Positions 18,367 through 27,737 are shown, counted from the first letter of the stretch. The stretch is DNA of 64,000 nt from an uncultured Prevotella sp. (GCA_934272845.1 CAKQSF010000010.1:4026-68025); one strand, 5' to 3'. The notes: generated by a model not told the origin, from the letters alone. A program made the numbers and translations.

Positions 18367-19281
18367 TTATTGTTGTGCTATCCTATTGTCAATATGCCTT
18401 TTTACCCCTTCAATGTCGTCAGGATTAAACCATGTAATGTCAGGATCTTTCTTGTACCAAGTCAATTGTTTGCGTGCATATTGTCTTGTATTGCTTTGTA
18501 TCTGCCTTATTGCTTCCTCTAATGGGATGTCCCCATCAAAGTATTTAAACATCTCTTTGTATCCAACCGTATTGAGTGCGTTCTCACCTCTGTGTGCCAT
18601 CATGCTTTTTGCTTCATCAATAAGTCCGTTGTTCACCATGTCAAGCACACGTTGGTTAATTCTTTCATACAATTCCTCTCTGTCCCTTGTAAGTCCAATC
18701 TTGATTACGTTGAATGGTCTTTTTTTCTTTTTACCCGTGCGAAAAGAAGTATATGTCTTTCCGCTGATGTGACAAATTTCAAGTGCATGAACCACTCTTC
18801 GCGGGTTATTCCTGTCAACGACAGCCCAATGTTCTGGGTCCAGGCGCTTCAATTCCTCGAGAAGAGCATTCAATCCCTCTTCTTCCAGACGCTGTTTCAT
18901 CCAGTTTCTGGTTTTATCATCAACAGTTGGTATATCGTCAATGCCGTTGCACACAGCATCAATGTACATCATAGATCCGCCAGTAAGTATTGCTTCTATA
19001 CCATCTTTGTTTGAAAAATCAGGTGTTTTCAACAGTTTCAGCACATCCTGTTCATACATTGAGGCAGAATAGTAATCCCCTATGTGGTGAGTTGCAACAA
19101 AATGATGCCGCACTCTCCGCCTTTGTTCAGCGGTGGGTGCGGCAGTTCCTATTGGTATCTCTGCAAAGATCTGTCGTGAGTCAGCGTTGATAATGTCTAC
19201 GTTATAATGCTCGGCAAGTGTAATGCAGAGTTCCGTCTTTCCCACACCCGTAGGGCCTGTTATGACTATGAGTGTATTCAA
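18367..19281 (-). CDS. miaA: tRNA dimethylallyltransferase
   Basis: The protein has 304 residues. It transfers a dimethylallyl group to A37 of tRNAs reading UNN codons. The P-loop GPTGVGKTE lies at residues about 8-16. INADSRQIFAEIPIGTA is the family signature that binds DMAPP and tRNA, and LTGGSMMYIDAVCNGID and the C-terminal RQYARKQLTWYKKD complete it. It starts 4 bp after lpxA ends, so the two are translationally linked. Confidence 0.97.
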   Translation of the reverse strand: MNTLIVITGPTGVGKTELCITLAEHYNVDIINADSRQIFAEIPIGTAAPTAEQRRRVRHHFVATHHIGDYYSASMYEQDVLKLLKTPDFSNKDGIEAILTGGSMMYIDAVCNGIDDIPTVDDKTRNWMKQRLEEEGLNALLEELKRLDPEHWAVVDRNNPRRVVHALEICHISGKTYTSFRTGKKKKRPFNVIKIGLTRDREELYERINQRVLDMVNNGLIDEAKSMMAHRGENALNTVGYKEMFKYFDGDIPLEEAIRQIQSNTRQYARKQLTWYKKDPDITWFNPDDIEGVKRHIDNRIAQQ

Positions 19282-19285
19282 GGTG

Positions 19286-20059
19286 TTATCTAATTATGCC
19301 ACGGTTAGCGTTCTCTATGAAATTGATTATATATTCAATCTCAGGCGTCATCTTAAATTTCTCTTTTACATCCTCAATACCTTCCTTTATAATACCTTTA
19401 GCATATATAGTATTATACACTTCACGTATCATAAGGATAGTCTCGCTATCAAATCCGCGTCGTCTTAAGCCGATAAGATTCAGTCCCGCATACTTGATAG
19501 GTTCTTTGCCTGCTATTACGTATGGAGGAATGTCTTGTGATGTACGGCTTCCGCCCTGTACCATTACATATCCACCAATATGCACAAACTGGTGAACAAG
19601 CACCGAAGCAGAGACTATAGCAAAGTCGTCAACAATCACCTCTCCAGCAAATTTTGTTGAATTGCCGATGATACAGTTGTTGCCTATCACGCAATCGTGA
19701 GCAATATGCATATTTTCCATCAGCAGATTATTGCTACCAACAATAGTTGTACCCTTTGAGGCCGTTCCGCGACTAATAGTAACGTTCTCCCTAATAGAGT
19801 TGTTATCACCTATCTGACACGTAGTAATCTCCCCTTTAAATTTAAGGTCCTGGGGCTTTGTACTGATGCTTGCACCAGGGAATATCTCATTGTTAGAGCC
19901 CATACGTGTACCCTGATTCAGGGTAACACTATTCTGCATAATGTTATTATCGCCAATAACCACATCGGCAGCGATATAGCAGAAAGGTCCGATTACATTG
20001 CCGTCACCGAGTTTAGCCTCAGGGTGTACGAATGCAAGAGGGCTGATTGTGTTTGCCAT
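19286..20059 (-). CDS. lpxA: Acyl-ACP--UDP-N-acetylglucosamine O-acyltransferase
   Basis: The protein has 257 residues (E. coli LpxA has 262). It adds the first acyl chain to UDP-GlcNAc in lipid A synthesis. Hexapeptide repeats of a left-handed beta helix run through residues 10-185 (VIGPFCYIAADVVIGDNNIM, IGNNCIIGNSTKFAG). The catalytic His lies in MENMHIAHDC. The C-terminal helical part has GLNLIGLRRRGF. In other Bacteroidetes it directly follows lpxC/fabZ. Here a 256 bp inverted-repeat element lies between the two genes. Confidence 0.96.
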   Translation of the reverse strand: MANTISPLAFVHPEAKLGDGNVIGPFCYIAADVVIGDNNIMQNSVTLNQGTRMGSNNEIFPGASISTKPQDLKFKGEITTCQIGDNNSIRENVTISRGTASKGTTIVGSNNLLMENMHIAHDCVIGNNCIIGNSTKFAGEVIVDDFAIVSASVLVHQFVHIGGYVMVQGGSRTSQDIPPYVIAGKEPIKYAGLNLIGLRRRGFDSETILMIREVYNTIYAKGIIKEGIEDVKEKFKMTPEIEYIINFIENANRGIIR

Positions 20060-20075
20060 ATGTTTTAATTCTTAT

Positions 20076-20331
20076 TTAAGGGCGGTTCTATTAATTACCA
20101 CCGTTATGTAAAAGTTCATTAATGTAATGACGTTTTGTTATCTTTCGGGCTCTTATCAGTTCAAAGTCTGAAGTGCACTCAGCCAAGTAGCACGCTACTT
20201 CAATGGTCTTTATACCTCCTCCGCTTCGCTTTTCCCCCGTTATCGGGGGAGCGCAACCTTCTCTTACTTACACATTGATTTCGATAATAGCATCGAAATA
20301 TAACAAATGTAATTAATTGAACCGCCCTTAA
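20076..20331. mobile_element. MITE-like element with 23 bp terminal inverted repeats, no ORF
   Basis: The left end 20076-20098 begins TTAAGGGCGGTTC and ends ATTAATTAC. The right end 20309-20331 is its reverse complement with one mismatch in 23 bases. Inside are several small hairpins: CCCCCG/CGGGGG at about 20235-20250, AAGTAGC/GCTACTT around 20187-20202, and ATTTCGAT/ATCGAAAT around 20277-20298. There is no ORF of note. A target duplication is unclear: both ends read TTAA, so a TTAA duplication is possible. It splits the lpx run, and a transcript would fold the two ends together. Confidence 0.7.
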
Positions 20332-20419
20332 TGTAGTCCGCAGTACAGTTTGAAACAGTCCGTTGTATGGTTTTATTACTTCTAACCTATAGAGTCGTTT
20401 TTTCTGCGGTATTGTGTTT

Positions 20420-21808
20420 TTATTCCTTGTTTCTCGTCATCTGTCCTGTAAACTTCGCCTCAGCCACGAGTTGATCGCCCACGAAGATATAACCTTGCAT
20501 AGTAGAGATGCCATGACGTACAGGAGCCAATAATTCTACTTTAAATATCAAAGTATCTCCAGGAACGACCTTTTTACGATATTTTACGTTATCAATTTTA
20601 AGGAAGTAACTCGTCCATTTCTCAGGATATTCAATGGTATTAAGTACGAGCAGAGCGCCACATTGTGACATCGCTTCTATCATCAGAACGCCTGGCATCA
20701 CAGGTTCCTGTGGAAAGTGTCCCTGGAAGAAAGGCTCGTTAGAAGTAACGTTTTTCACTCCGACGATAGTAGTGCCGCTAATGTTGATAACCTTGTCCAC
20801 CAACTGCATAGGATATCGGTGTGGCAGCAACTTTCTTATGCGGTTAACATCGAGTATAGGTTCCATGTTAGGATCGTAAACAGGTGCCTGTATCTCATGT
20901 TTTCTTATTTCAGTGCGCATTGCACGCGCAAACTTATTGTTGATAGTGTGGCCTGGACGTGTTGCGATGATGCGTCCCTTGAATGGTTTACCAATCAGGG
21001 CCATATCGCCAATGATGTCAAGAAGTTTATGCCTTGTGCATTCATTCTCCCATGTGAGAGGTTTATGCTGAATGTAACCAAGTTTAGTTGCATCAATTTT
21101 TGGCACCTTCAAGTAATCACACAGTTTGTCTATATCCTCCTGTTTCTGCTCATATTCGTATATAACGATAGCGTTATCAAGGTCTCCCCCCTTAATAAGA
21201 CCAGCCTTAAGCAGAGGTACGAGGTCACGAACGAATACGAAAGTACGTGCAGAAGCAATCTCCGTAGAGAACTTCTCAACGCTGTCAATAGTAGCGAACT
21301 GTGAATTAATGAATTTAGACTCAAACGAACACATGGCCGTAATAGAGAAATCCTCGTCAGGAAGAATAGTGATAACCGAGCCAGTCTCCTCGTCTTTCAC
21401 TTCAATCTTCTTTCTGATGATATAGAAATCCTTCGGTGCATTCTGCTCAGTAATACCCACTTCATTGATTTTCTCAACATATTTCAGAGCGCTACCGTCA
21501 AGAATCGGAAACTCAGGACCATTCACCTGTATAAGGCAGTTGTCTATTCCGAGAGCGTAGAGAGCCGCCATAGCATGTTCAATGGTACTAACCCTAATGT
21601 CACCTTTACCGAGAACCGTACCTCTTTTAGTATCAACCACGTTCTCAGCCACTGCATCAATGACTGGCATTCCTTCCAAATCAATGCGCTGTATTTTATA
21701 TCCGGTATTCTCTGCGGCAGGGTTGAAAGTAACGGTAAGGTTCAGTCCTGTATGCAGTCCTTTGCCACAAAGGGAGAAACTTCCCTTGATAGTGTTCTGT
21801 TTTATCAT
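20420..21808 (-). CDS. lpxC/fabZ: Bifunctional UDP-3-O-acyl-N-acetylglucosamine deacetylase / 3-hydroxyacyl-ACP dehydratase
   Basis: The protein has 462 residues and is a natural fusion typical of Bacteroidetes. Residues 1 to about 305 are LpxC: QNTIKGSFSLCGKGLHTG, the zinc ligand histidine in IEHAMAALYALGIDN, and HKLLDIIGDMALIG with the His-x3-Asp zinc site. Residues about 315-462 are FabZ: LPHRYPMQLVDKV with its catalytic His, and GHFPQEPVMPGVLMIEAMSQ with its catalytic Glu. LpxC does the committed step of lipid A synthesis, and FabZ competes for the same hydroxyacyl-ACP pool. Fusion fixes their ratio. It lies 29 bp behind lpxD. Confidence 0.97.
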   Translation of the reverse strand: MIKQNTIKGSFSLCGKGLHTGLNLTVTFNPAAENTGYKIQRIDLEGMPVIDAVAENVVDTKRGTVLGKGDIRVSTIEHAMAALYALGIDNCLIQVNGPEFPILDGSALKYVEKINEVGITEQNAPKDFYIIRKKIEVKDEETGSVITILPDEDFSITAMCSFESKFINSQFATIDSVEKFSTEIASARTFVFVRDLVPLLKAGLIKGGDLDNAIVIYEYEQKQEDIDKLCDYLKVPKIDATKLGYIQHKPLTWENECTRHKLLDIIGDMALIGKPFKGRIIATRPGHTINNKFARAMRTEIRKHEIQAPVYDPNMEPILDVNRIRKLLPHRYPMQLVDKVINISGTTIVGVKNVTSNEPFFQGHFPQEPVMPGVLMIEAMSQCGALLVLNTIEYPEKWTSYFLKIDNVKYRKKVVPGDTLIFKVELLAPVRHGISTMQGYIFVGDQLVAEAKFTGQMTRNKE

Positions 21809-21837
21809 AAATCCTTTATTGTGTATGTGGGAATACT

Positions 21838-22893
21838 TTACGCCTTTTGGGTCAATTCCTCTATTTTCTTCTCCAGTTCCTTTATAGTTTTCTGCATTTC
21901 GTTCATTTGGCGGTACATGTCAGGCAATCTTTTGACAATAGCCTGTGAGCGGAAGTAGTTAGTCATAGTGGTAGGAGGTGTACCTATCAGTTCCTGATTA
22001 TCCTTCAAACTTCCAGGCACGCCAGACTGTGCGCCCAGTAAAACCTTATTGCCTATTGTGATATGTCCAGCAATACCCACTTGTCCACCGAACATACACC
22101 ACTCTCCAATTTTCGCGCTACCAGCGACACCCACCTGTGCAGACATTACGGTGTTGGCACCAATGTCCGTGTTATGGGCAATCTGTACGAGGTTATCAAG
22201 TTTTACGCCCTTTCTAACGTACGTGCTACCCATAGTAGAACGGTCAATACAGGTGTTGGCACCAATTTCTACATTGTCCTCAATGGTGACGATACCGATC
22301 TGTGGAATCTTATCATATCCATCCTTAGTCGGTGCGAATCCAAATCCATCAGCGCCCACAACGCATCCTGCATGCAGAATACAATTGTTGCCAACGCGGC
22401 AATGGTGGTAAATTACAGCATTGCTATAAATTTCTGTATTGTTGCCAATAGAAGCCTTTTCTCCCACTGTTACGTGTGGATGCAGAACGCAGCCATCGCC
22501 AATAGTAACATCAGGCCCAATAGCAACGAAAGGACCTATGTAGCAATCCTTACCTATTTTAGCCGAAGGATGAATAAAGGCGAGCGAGTCAATGCCCTTT
22601 TTCTTAGGTTTCATTGAATCGTACATCTGCAGCAGTTTTGCAACAGCCTCGTAAGCGTTTTTAACCCTTATAAGCGTAGCGTTGACAGGTTTCTCCAGCA
22701 CAAGGTTCTCATCAACGAGAACCACGCTTGACTTTGTGTCATAAATATAACTCTCGTACTTGCGGTTAGAGAGGAAAGATATTGCTCCAGGCTTACCTTC
22801 TTCAATCTTGGCAAACGTATTAATAGTAGCGTTAGCGTCGCCTTCCACGCGGCCCTGTATCAGGTCCGCTATTTGTTGTGCTGTAAATTCCAT
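21838..22893 (-). CDS. lpxD: UDP-3-O-acylglucosamine N-acyltransferase
   Basis: The protein has 351 residues and adds the second (N-linked) acyl chain in lipid A synthesis. The N-terminal uridine-binding domain ([17 protein letters not shown]) is followed by a long left-handed beta helix of hexapeptide repeats (residues about 110-320, e.g. [22 protein letters not shown]). The catalytic-type His lies in [12 protein letters not shown]-terminal coiled helix ([17 protein letters not shown]) helps trimer formation. It starts 15 bp after pyrF. Confidence 0.96.
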   Translation of the reverse strand: MEFTAQQIADLIQGRVEGDANATINTFAKIEEGKPGAISFLSNRKYESYIYDTKSSVVLVDENLVLEKPVNATLIRVKNAYEAVAKLLQMYDSMKPKKKGIDSLAFIHPSAKIGKDCYIGPFVAIGPDVTIGDGCVLHPHVTVGEKASIGNNTEIYSNAVIYHHCRVGNNCILHAGCVVGADGFGFAPTKDGYDKIPQIGIVTIEDNVEIGANTCIDRSTMGSTYVRKGVKLDNLVQIAHNTDIGANTVMSAQVGVAGSAKIGEWCMFGGQVGIAGHITIGNKVLLGAQSGVPGSLKDNQELIGTPPTTMTNYFRSQAIVKRLPDMYRQMNEMQKTIKELEKKIEELTQKA

Positions 22894-22908
22894 TCTTCTC
22901 TTAGTGGG

Positions 22909-23739
22909 TTAAAGTTTTTTAAGTTCCTCTTCCATCTGCTGTTGCAGTTCCTTTGCCTTCTCTGCTGCTACTTCAGCAAATTTCTCTGTGTTATCTGCGA
23001 AGATGATGCCTCGGCTTGAGTTTACGAGCAAACCGCAGTCTTTTGTTATGCCATACTGGCAAACGTCCTGTAAAGAACCACCCTGTGCGCCTACGCCAGG
23101 CACGAGAAGGAAGTGCTCAGGAGCCACCTTTCTGATGTCCTTGAACATTTCTCCGCGTGTAGCACCCACTACATACATCAAATTTTCAGGTGTACCCCAT
23201 TCCTGACTCTTCTTGATAACCTTCTCGAAGAGGCGGCATCCCTCAGTGTCAGTAGTCTGCTGGAAGTCGAAAGAACCCTTATTACTTGTCAGTGCGAGCA
23301 ATATTACCCATGGTTTCTTCTCACTCTCGTATGAGAGGAACGGTACCACGCTATCCTCACCCATGTAAGGAGCCACGGTAAGAGCGTCAACCTTATATTC
23401 ACCGAAGAACGTCTGTGCGTACATCTTTGATGTGTTACCAATGTCGCCACGCTTAGCGTCGGCAATGATAAACTGCTCTGGATACTTCTCTTGAATATAT
23501 TTCACAGTTTTTTCAAAAGCCACCAAGCCCTTGATGCCATACGCTTCATAGAAGGCGAGGTTAGGTTTGTACGCCACGCAGTACTGTGCAGTAGCGTCAA
23601 TAATCTGCTTATTGAAAGCAAATATAGGGTCTTCCTCCTTCAAGATGTGCTTAGGCACCTTATTAAGGTCTACGTCAAGACCTACACAAAGGAAACTCTT
23701 CTTCTCAAATATCTGTTTTACGAGTTCTTCTCTTGTCAT
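22909..23739 (-). CDS. pyrF: Orotidine 5'-phosphate decarboxylase
   Basis: The protein has 276 residues, the longer subtype of OMP decarboxylase. It makes UMP in pyrimidine synthesis. The active-site block [13 protein letters not shown] carries the Asp-x-Lys-x2-x-Asp catalytic set. N-terminal [14 protein letters not shown] and C-terminal VPGVGAQGG and [12 protein letters not shown] form the phosphate site. It starts 10 bp downstream of a 49 residue gene. Confidence 0.96.
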   Translation of the reverse strand: MTREELVKQIFEKKSFLCVGLDVDLNKVPKHILKEEDPIFAFNKQIIDATAQYCVAYKPNLAFYEAYGIKGLVAFEKTVKYIQEKYPEQFIIADAKRGDIGNTSKMYAQTFFGEYKVDALTVAPYMGEDSVVPFLSYESEKKPWVILLALTSNKGSFDFQQTTDTEGCRLFEKVIKKSQEWGTPENLMYVVGATRGEMFKDIRKVAPEHFLLVPGVGAQGGSLQDVCQYGITKDCGLLVNSSRGIIFADNTEKFAEVAAEKAKELQQQMEEELKKL

Positions 23740-23749
23740 GGTTTTATAT

Positions 23750-23899
23750 TTATTCTTTAGGCATTTCGGTATAAGGAATATCCTTCAATTGGTTCCTTTC
23801 ACGTTGTAATTTAGCCATACGTTCAAAGTAATCAGAAGCGTCCACGGTACGTTCGTTCATTTCGTCCTCTTTTTTCTTGATAGTAGTAAAAAGTCCCAT
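23750..23899 (-). CDS. Small conserved-looking protein of 49 residues, function unknown
   Basis: The ORF starts at the ATG at 23899 and ends with TAA at 23750. It begins [20 protein letters not shown] and ends [11 protein letters not shown]. The protein is highly charged, mostly helical in outlook, with the segment [18 protein letters not shown] as a possible amphipathic helix. It has no signal or membrane segment. It fits tightly between prfA (24 bp upstream) and pyrF (10 bp downstream) in the same direction, which is the main reason to believe it. No known family is recognised. Confidence 0.65.
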   Translation of the reverse strand: MGLFTTIKKKEDEMNERTVDASDYFERMAKLQRERNQLKDIPYTEMPKE

Positions 23900-23923
23900 A
23901 TTCCCGAAAGCGTTATCGTGGTG

Positions 23924-25033
23924 TTAAAGTTCTGCTTCTTTCATTCTCTCAGCGTTCTCTGCTACGGTCAGTGCATCAATCATAGCCTGAATGTCTCCGC
24001 CGAGGAATCCCTGTAGGTCATGTGTAGTATATCCGATACGGTGGTCCGTTACACGTCCCTGTGGGAAGTTATAAGTGCGTATTTTGGCAGAACGGTCACC
24101 CGTAGAAACGAGTGTCTTACGTCTGTTGGCAATATCATCCAGATACTTCTGGTGCTCCTTATCATATATATACGTGCGCAGGCGTGCAAGCGCACGTTCC
24201 TTATTCTTAGGCTGGTCACGTGTTTCTGTACACTCTATAAGAATCTCTTCCGTCTCGCCTGTGTTAGGATTTTTCCACATATAGCGTGCGCGAACGCCAG
24301 ACTCCACCTTGTTCACGTTCTGGCCACCAGCGCCACTAGAGCGGAAAGTATCCCATTTAATCTCGCCCTCGTTAATCTGTACATCGAAAGCCTCGGCCTC
24401 AGGCAGTACGGCAACGGTGGCAGCAGATGTCTGCATACGTCCGTTACTTTCAGTAACAGGTACGCGCTGCACGCGGTGTACTCCTGATTCATATTTCAGT
24501 ACACCATATACACCCTCACCGCTAACGGCAAAGTCTATCTCTTTGAAACCTCCCACGGCACCCTCGCTGACGTCAGTCACACTGAGGTTCCAACCTTTAG
24601 CGTCACAGAAGCGCTTGTACATATTAAACAAGTCGCCAGCAAAGAGGCATGCCTCATCACCACCAGTTCCGGCGCGAATTTCCATTTCTACATTCTTTGC
24701 ATCCTCAGGGTCTTTCGGTACAAGAGCAATTTTAATTTCCTCTTCCAATCCTGGCTGTGCTGCCTCGTTCTCCTGCAGTTGCTCTCGAGCCATATCCTTA
24801 ATTTCGGGGTCGCTCTCGTTAGCCAGAAGGTCCTTCGCTTCAGCGATAGCCTCTATGCAGTCTATGTATTTTTTGCGCAGTTTCATGATGTCACCGAGTT
24901 CCTTATATTCTCTCGTTAACTTCACAAAACGCTGTTGGTCAGCAATCACGGAAGGGTCAGTGATAAGTGTTGTAACCTCCTCATAGCGTGCTTCCAGACC
25001 GTCAAGTTTCTGTAATATATTATTCTCTGCCAT
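23924..25033 (-). CDS. prfA: Peptide chain release factor 1
   Basis: The protein has 369 residues. It reads UAA and UAG stop codons on the ribosome and triggers peptide release. GGQ lies at residues 236-238 (SSGAGGQNVNKVES). The codon-recognition loop reads RVPVTES, with the RF1-type PxT motif at 192-194. Nearby, the segment usually reading HTSA is QTSA here (Gln201), see findings. No programmed frameshift site is seen, which separates it from prfB. It lies 31 bp downstream of purM. Confidence 0.96.
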   Translation of the reverse strand: MAENNILQKLDGLEARYEEVTTLITDPSVIADQQRFVKLTREYKELGDIMKLRKKYIDCIEAIAEAKDLLANESDPEIKDMAREQLQENEAAQPGLEEEIKIALVPKDPEDAKNVEMEIRAGTGGDEACLFAGDLFNMYKRFCDAKGWNLSVTDVSEGAVGGFKEIDFAVSGEGVYGVLKYESGVHRVQRVPVTESNGRMQTSAATVAVLPEAEAFDVQINEGEIKWDTFRSSGAGGQNVNKVESGVRARYMWKNPNTGETEEILIECTETRDQPKNKERALARLRTYIYDKEHQKYLDDIANRRKTLVSTGDRSAKIRTYNFPQGRVTDHRIGYTTHDLQGFLGGDIQAMIDALTVAENAERMKEAEL

Positions 25034-25064
25034 TTAGTTGCTTATCTGTCGTGTATCTTGTGGA

Positions 25065-26228
25065 TTAATAGTTAAATTCACCGAACTCGCTCTTAATGGT
25101 AAGCGACTTCTTGCCCTCTTCTATGTGTCCAACGATCTGTGCGTCGATGTTGAATGATTTGCTTATCTCTATAACCTTCTCTGCTGTCTCCGGAGCAACG
25201 TATATCTCCATGCGGTGACCCATGTTGAACACTTTGTACATCTCCTTCCAGTCCGTACCGCTCTGGTCGTGTATAAGTTTAAATAGAGGAGGAACAGGGA
25301 ACATGTTATCTTTTATCACTCGACAGTTGTCGCTAACGAAGTGCAGCACCTTTGTCTGTGCGCCGCCAGTGCAGTGTACCATACCGTGAATTTCAGGACG
25401 CAGTTCGTCAAGCATCTTTTTGATTACAGGAGCATAGGTACGAGTAGGAGAGAGAACCAATTTGCCAGCGTTCACTGGAGCCCCCTCAACAGCATCTTCA
25501 AAGCGACACTTGCCAGAATAAACAAGATCCTCTGGCACAGCGTGGTCGTAACTCTCAGGGTATTTCTCTGCATAATACTTAGAGAATACATCGTGGCGAG
25601 CAGATGTCAGTCCGTTGCTACCCATGCCACCGTTGTATTCCTTCTCATAAGTAGCCTGTCCGAAACTAGCCAATCCTACGATGACATCCCCTGGGCGAAT
25701 ATTCGCGTTGTTGATAACGTCGCTACGCTTCATGCGGCACGTAACAGTAGAGTCGACGATAATGGTGCGAGTAAGGTCACCGACGTCAGCAGTCTCGCCA
25801 CCAGTAGCGTATATGCCGACACCCATGTTGCGCATTTCGGCAAGCAGTTCGTCGGTACCGTTGATGATGGCAGATATAACATCGCCAGGAACGAGCATCT
25901 TGTTACGTCCGATGGTGCTTGAAACCAGAATGTTGTCAACAGCGCCAACACATAACAAATCATCCGTATTCATGATAAGAGCATCCTGCGCGATACCCTT
26001 CCATACGCTCAAGTCGCCAGTCTCTTTCCAGTACATGTAAGCCAAACTTGACTTAGTTCCGGCACCGTCAGCGTGCATGATGTTACAGTATTCAGGGTCG
26101 TTGCCCAAGATGTCAGGGATTATTTTGCAGAAAGCCTGCGGATAAATACCTTTGTCGATGTTCTTTATGGCGTTGTGCACGTCCTCTTTCGCTGCGCTGA
26201 CACCGCGCAACATGTATCTGTTGTCCAT
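25065..26228 (-). CDS. purM: Phosphoribosylformylglycinamidine cyclo-ligase (AIR synthetase)
   Basis: The protein has 387 residues, the longer Bacteroidetes form (E. coli has 345). It makes aminoimidazole ribotide in purine synthesis with ATP. Family blocks are visible: HADGAGTKSSLAYMYW, DALIMNTDDLLCVGA, GGETADVGDL, RPGDVIVGLASFG and MVHCTGGAQTKVL. It is the first gene of the long minus-strand run and has a promoter just upstream. purD lies separately at 31.5 kb. Confidence 0.93.
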   Translation of the reverse strand: MDNRYMLRGVSAAKEDVHNAIKNIDKGIYPQAFCKIIPDILGNDPEYCNIMHADGAGTKSSLAYMYWKETGDLSVWKGIAQDALIMNTDDLLCVGAVDNILVSSTIGRNKMLVPGDVISAIINGTDELLAEMRNMGVGIYATGGETADVGDLTRTIIVDSTVTCRMKRSDVINNANIRPGDVIVGLASFGQATYEKEYNGGMGSNGLTSARHDVFSKYYAEKYPESYDHAVPEDLVYSGKCRFEDAVEGAPVNAGKLVLSPTRTYAPVIKKMLDELRPEIHGMVHCTGGAQTKVLHFVSDNCRVIKDNMFPVPPLFKLIHDQSGTDWKEMYKVFNMGHRMEIYVAPETAEKVIEISKSFNIDAQIVGHIEEGKKSLTIKSEFGEFNY

Positions 26229-26256
26229 TAGCCTTACTTTATTTTATATATTTGTT

Positions 26257-26289
26257 GCAAAGTTACGAAAAATATTTATAAATAACAAG
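26257..26289 (-). promoter_or_regulatory. Promoter of purM and probably of the whole downstream run
   Basis: On the minus strand, CTTG (26289-26286) lies 20 bp before TAACTTTGC (26265-26257). The leader is about 23 nt. No other strong promoter is obvious until 14.2 kb, although weaker internal ones are possible. Confidence 0.7.
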
Positions 26290-26762
26290 AGAATGGTGTG
26301 CAAATGTATTTATAAAAGTTAAAAATGTTAATTGCTTCGTTTTCTGTATTCTTTTGCGAATGACTATTTAGGCTTGAGAAGCATAATAAAGTGTGAATTG
26401 CTATATGTCTGTGTAACAATAAGTTATAAAAAGACATATTGTTACTATGTAATTAGCCCTTTTTTACCTTGTGATTTGGCCCTGATTACAATGTGATTTG
26501 GTGCTGATTACAATGTAATTAAGTAGTGATTACTTTTTGAAGTGTACTGAATGATTTCAGAATCGCGTGAAATGTTAAATGTAAGCATAGTAATGTGACT
26601 GTTTTTAGGTTATGTTAACAGTGTGGATTGGTGTGGTGTTAGGGTTCTCTTTTTGTTTGCTCGTTTGTGCTTTTGTGTTGAAAATGGCTTTAAAATGTAA
26701 CAACTTGATTCAGGGAACTGCTCCTGCAAAGTGGCGTATGTAATATAAAATAAGGTAAAAAA
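26290..26762. other. A/T-rich intergenic region between purM and cysE, holding a 22 bp repeat array
   Basis: Apart from the purM and cysE promoters at its ends and the repeat array at 26426-26535, no gene, RNA or terminator is recognised. Confidence 0.5.
26426..26535. repeat. 22 bp tandem array, family A (about five units)
   Basis: Units lie at 26426, 26448, 26470, 26492 and 26514, each exactly 22 bp. The best units match the imperfect palindrome GTAATTAGGCCCTAATTAC. Units 26470 and 26492 differ at two bases in 22, while the first and last are degenerate. The same family appears at 42615 and 51689. Confidence 0.75.
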
Positions 26763-26794
26763 TTTGGGTATTTCAACAGAAATTGTTAACTTTG
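26763..26794 (+). promoter_or_regulatory. Promoter of cysE
   Basis: TTTG (26763-26766), a 20 bp spacer, then TAACTTTG (26787-26794): a full consensus match. The leader is about 17 nt without a Shine-Dalgarno site. Confidence 0.85.
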
Positions 26795-26816
26795 TCCCGA
26801 ATTTGTATATAAAAGT

Positions 26817-27737
26817 ATGAACAGCATATCAGACACAATTAATGCGGCGGTGGATGCCTTGTCATCACCGAAAAGTCTTGAAGGGCTTTTTCATCAGGTA
26901 CATGAGAATGTTCCGTTGCCGTCAAATGCAGCCCTTGAAGAGATAGTCGACCTTGCGAGAGGTATACTTTTTCCTGGGTATTTCGGGCAAACTAAGGTAA
27001 CGCAAGAGACGATAAAATACCATGTGGGAGTGGCTTTAGAACGCTTCTGCCGTTTGTTGAAAAAACAGATAATGGCAGGTATGTGCTTCTGTCTTGCCGA
27101 AGATGAGGAGGTGTCGGTGAGCGAGGTGCGCGAGAAGGCTCTTGCTATAACGGAGGAAATAGTGCGTCGTCTGCCAAAGATGAGGCAGGTGCTCGCTATG
27201 GATGTGGAAGCGGCATATAACGGTGACCCTGCTGCTACGAGTTTTGGTGAGATTATTAGTTGTTACCCAGTGATACGAACATTGACAAACTATCGTTTGG
27301 CGCATGAATTACATTTGCTCGGTGTGCCGTTGATACCGCGAATGATAAGTGAACTGGCACATTCTGAGACGGGGATAGATATTCATCCTGCTGCTGAGAT
27401 TGGTCATCATTTTACCATAGACCATGGTACGGGAGTCGTGATAGGTGCTACGTGTATCATTGGTAATAATGTGAAATTATATCAAGGTGTTACGCTCGGC
27501 GCGCTGTCGTTCCCGCTTGATGAAGATGGTAATCCTATAAAGGGAATACCTCGCCATCCGATATTGGGCAATGATGTGATAGTTTACAGTAACGCCACAA
27601 TACTTGGACGTATTAAGATCGGTGATAGGTCGGTGATAGGGGCCAACAGGTGGGTGACGGATAATATAGCACCTGATACAAAAATCTATAAGAACGTAAA
27701 AATGTTCAGAGGGTTTGAGAATGGTTACGGTATATGA
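26817..27737 (+). CDS. cysE: Serine O-acetyltransferase
   Basis: The protein has 306 residues, an EpsC/SATase-type enzyme. It acetylates serine, the first step of cysteine synthesis. The N-terminal helical domain (residues 1-170) is followed by a left-handed beta helix: GIDIHPAAEIGHHFTIDHGTG with the catalytic His-Asp pair, VVIGATCIIGNNVKLYQGVTLGA, and RHPILGNDVIVYSNATILG. The C-terminal tail is short. It is transcribed alone from a strong promoter. The rlmL-like gene begins 77 bp further on. Confidence 0.94.
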   Translation: MNSISDTINAAVDALSSPKSLEGLFHQVHENVPLPSNAALEEIVDLARGILFPGYFGQTKVTQETIKYHVGVALERFCRLLKKQIMAGMCFCLAEDEEVSVSEVREKALAITEEIVRRLPKMRQVLAMDVEAAYNGDPAATSFGEIISCYPVIRTLTNYRLAHELHLLGVPLIPRMISELAHSETGIDIHPAAEIGHHFTIDHGTGVVIGATCIIGNNVKLYQGVTLGALSFPLDEDGNPIKGIPRHPILGNDVIVYSNATILGRIKIGDRSVIGANRWVTDNIAPDTKIYKNVKMFRGFENGYGI

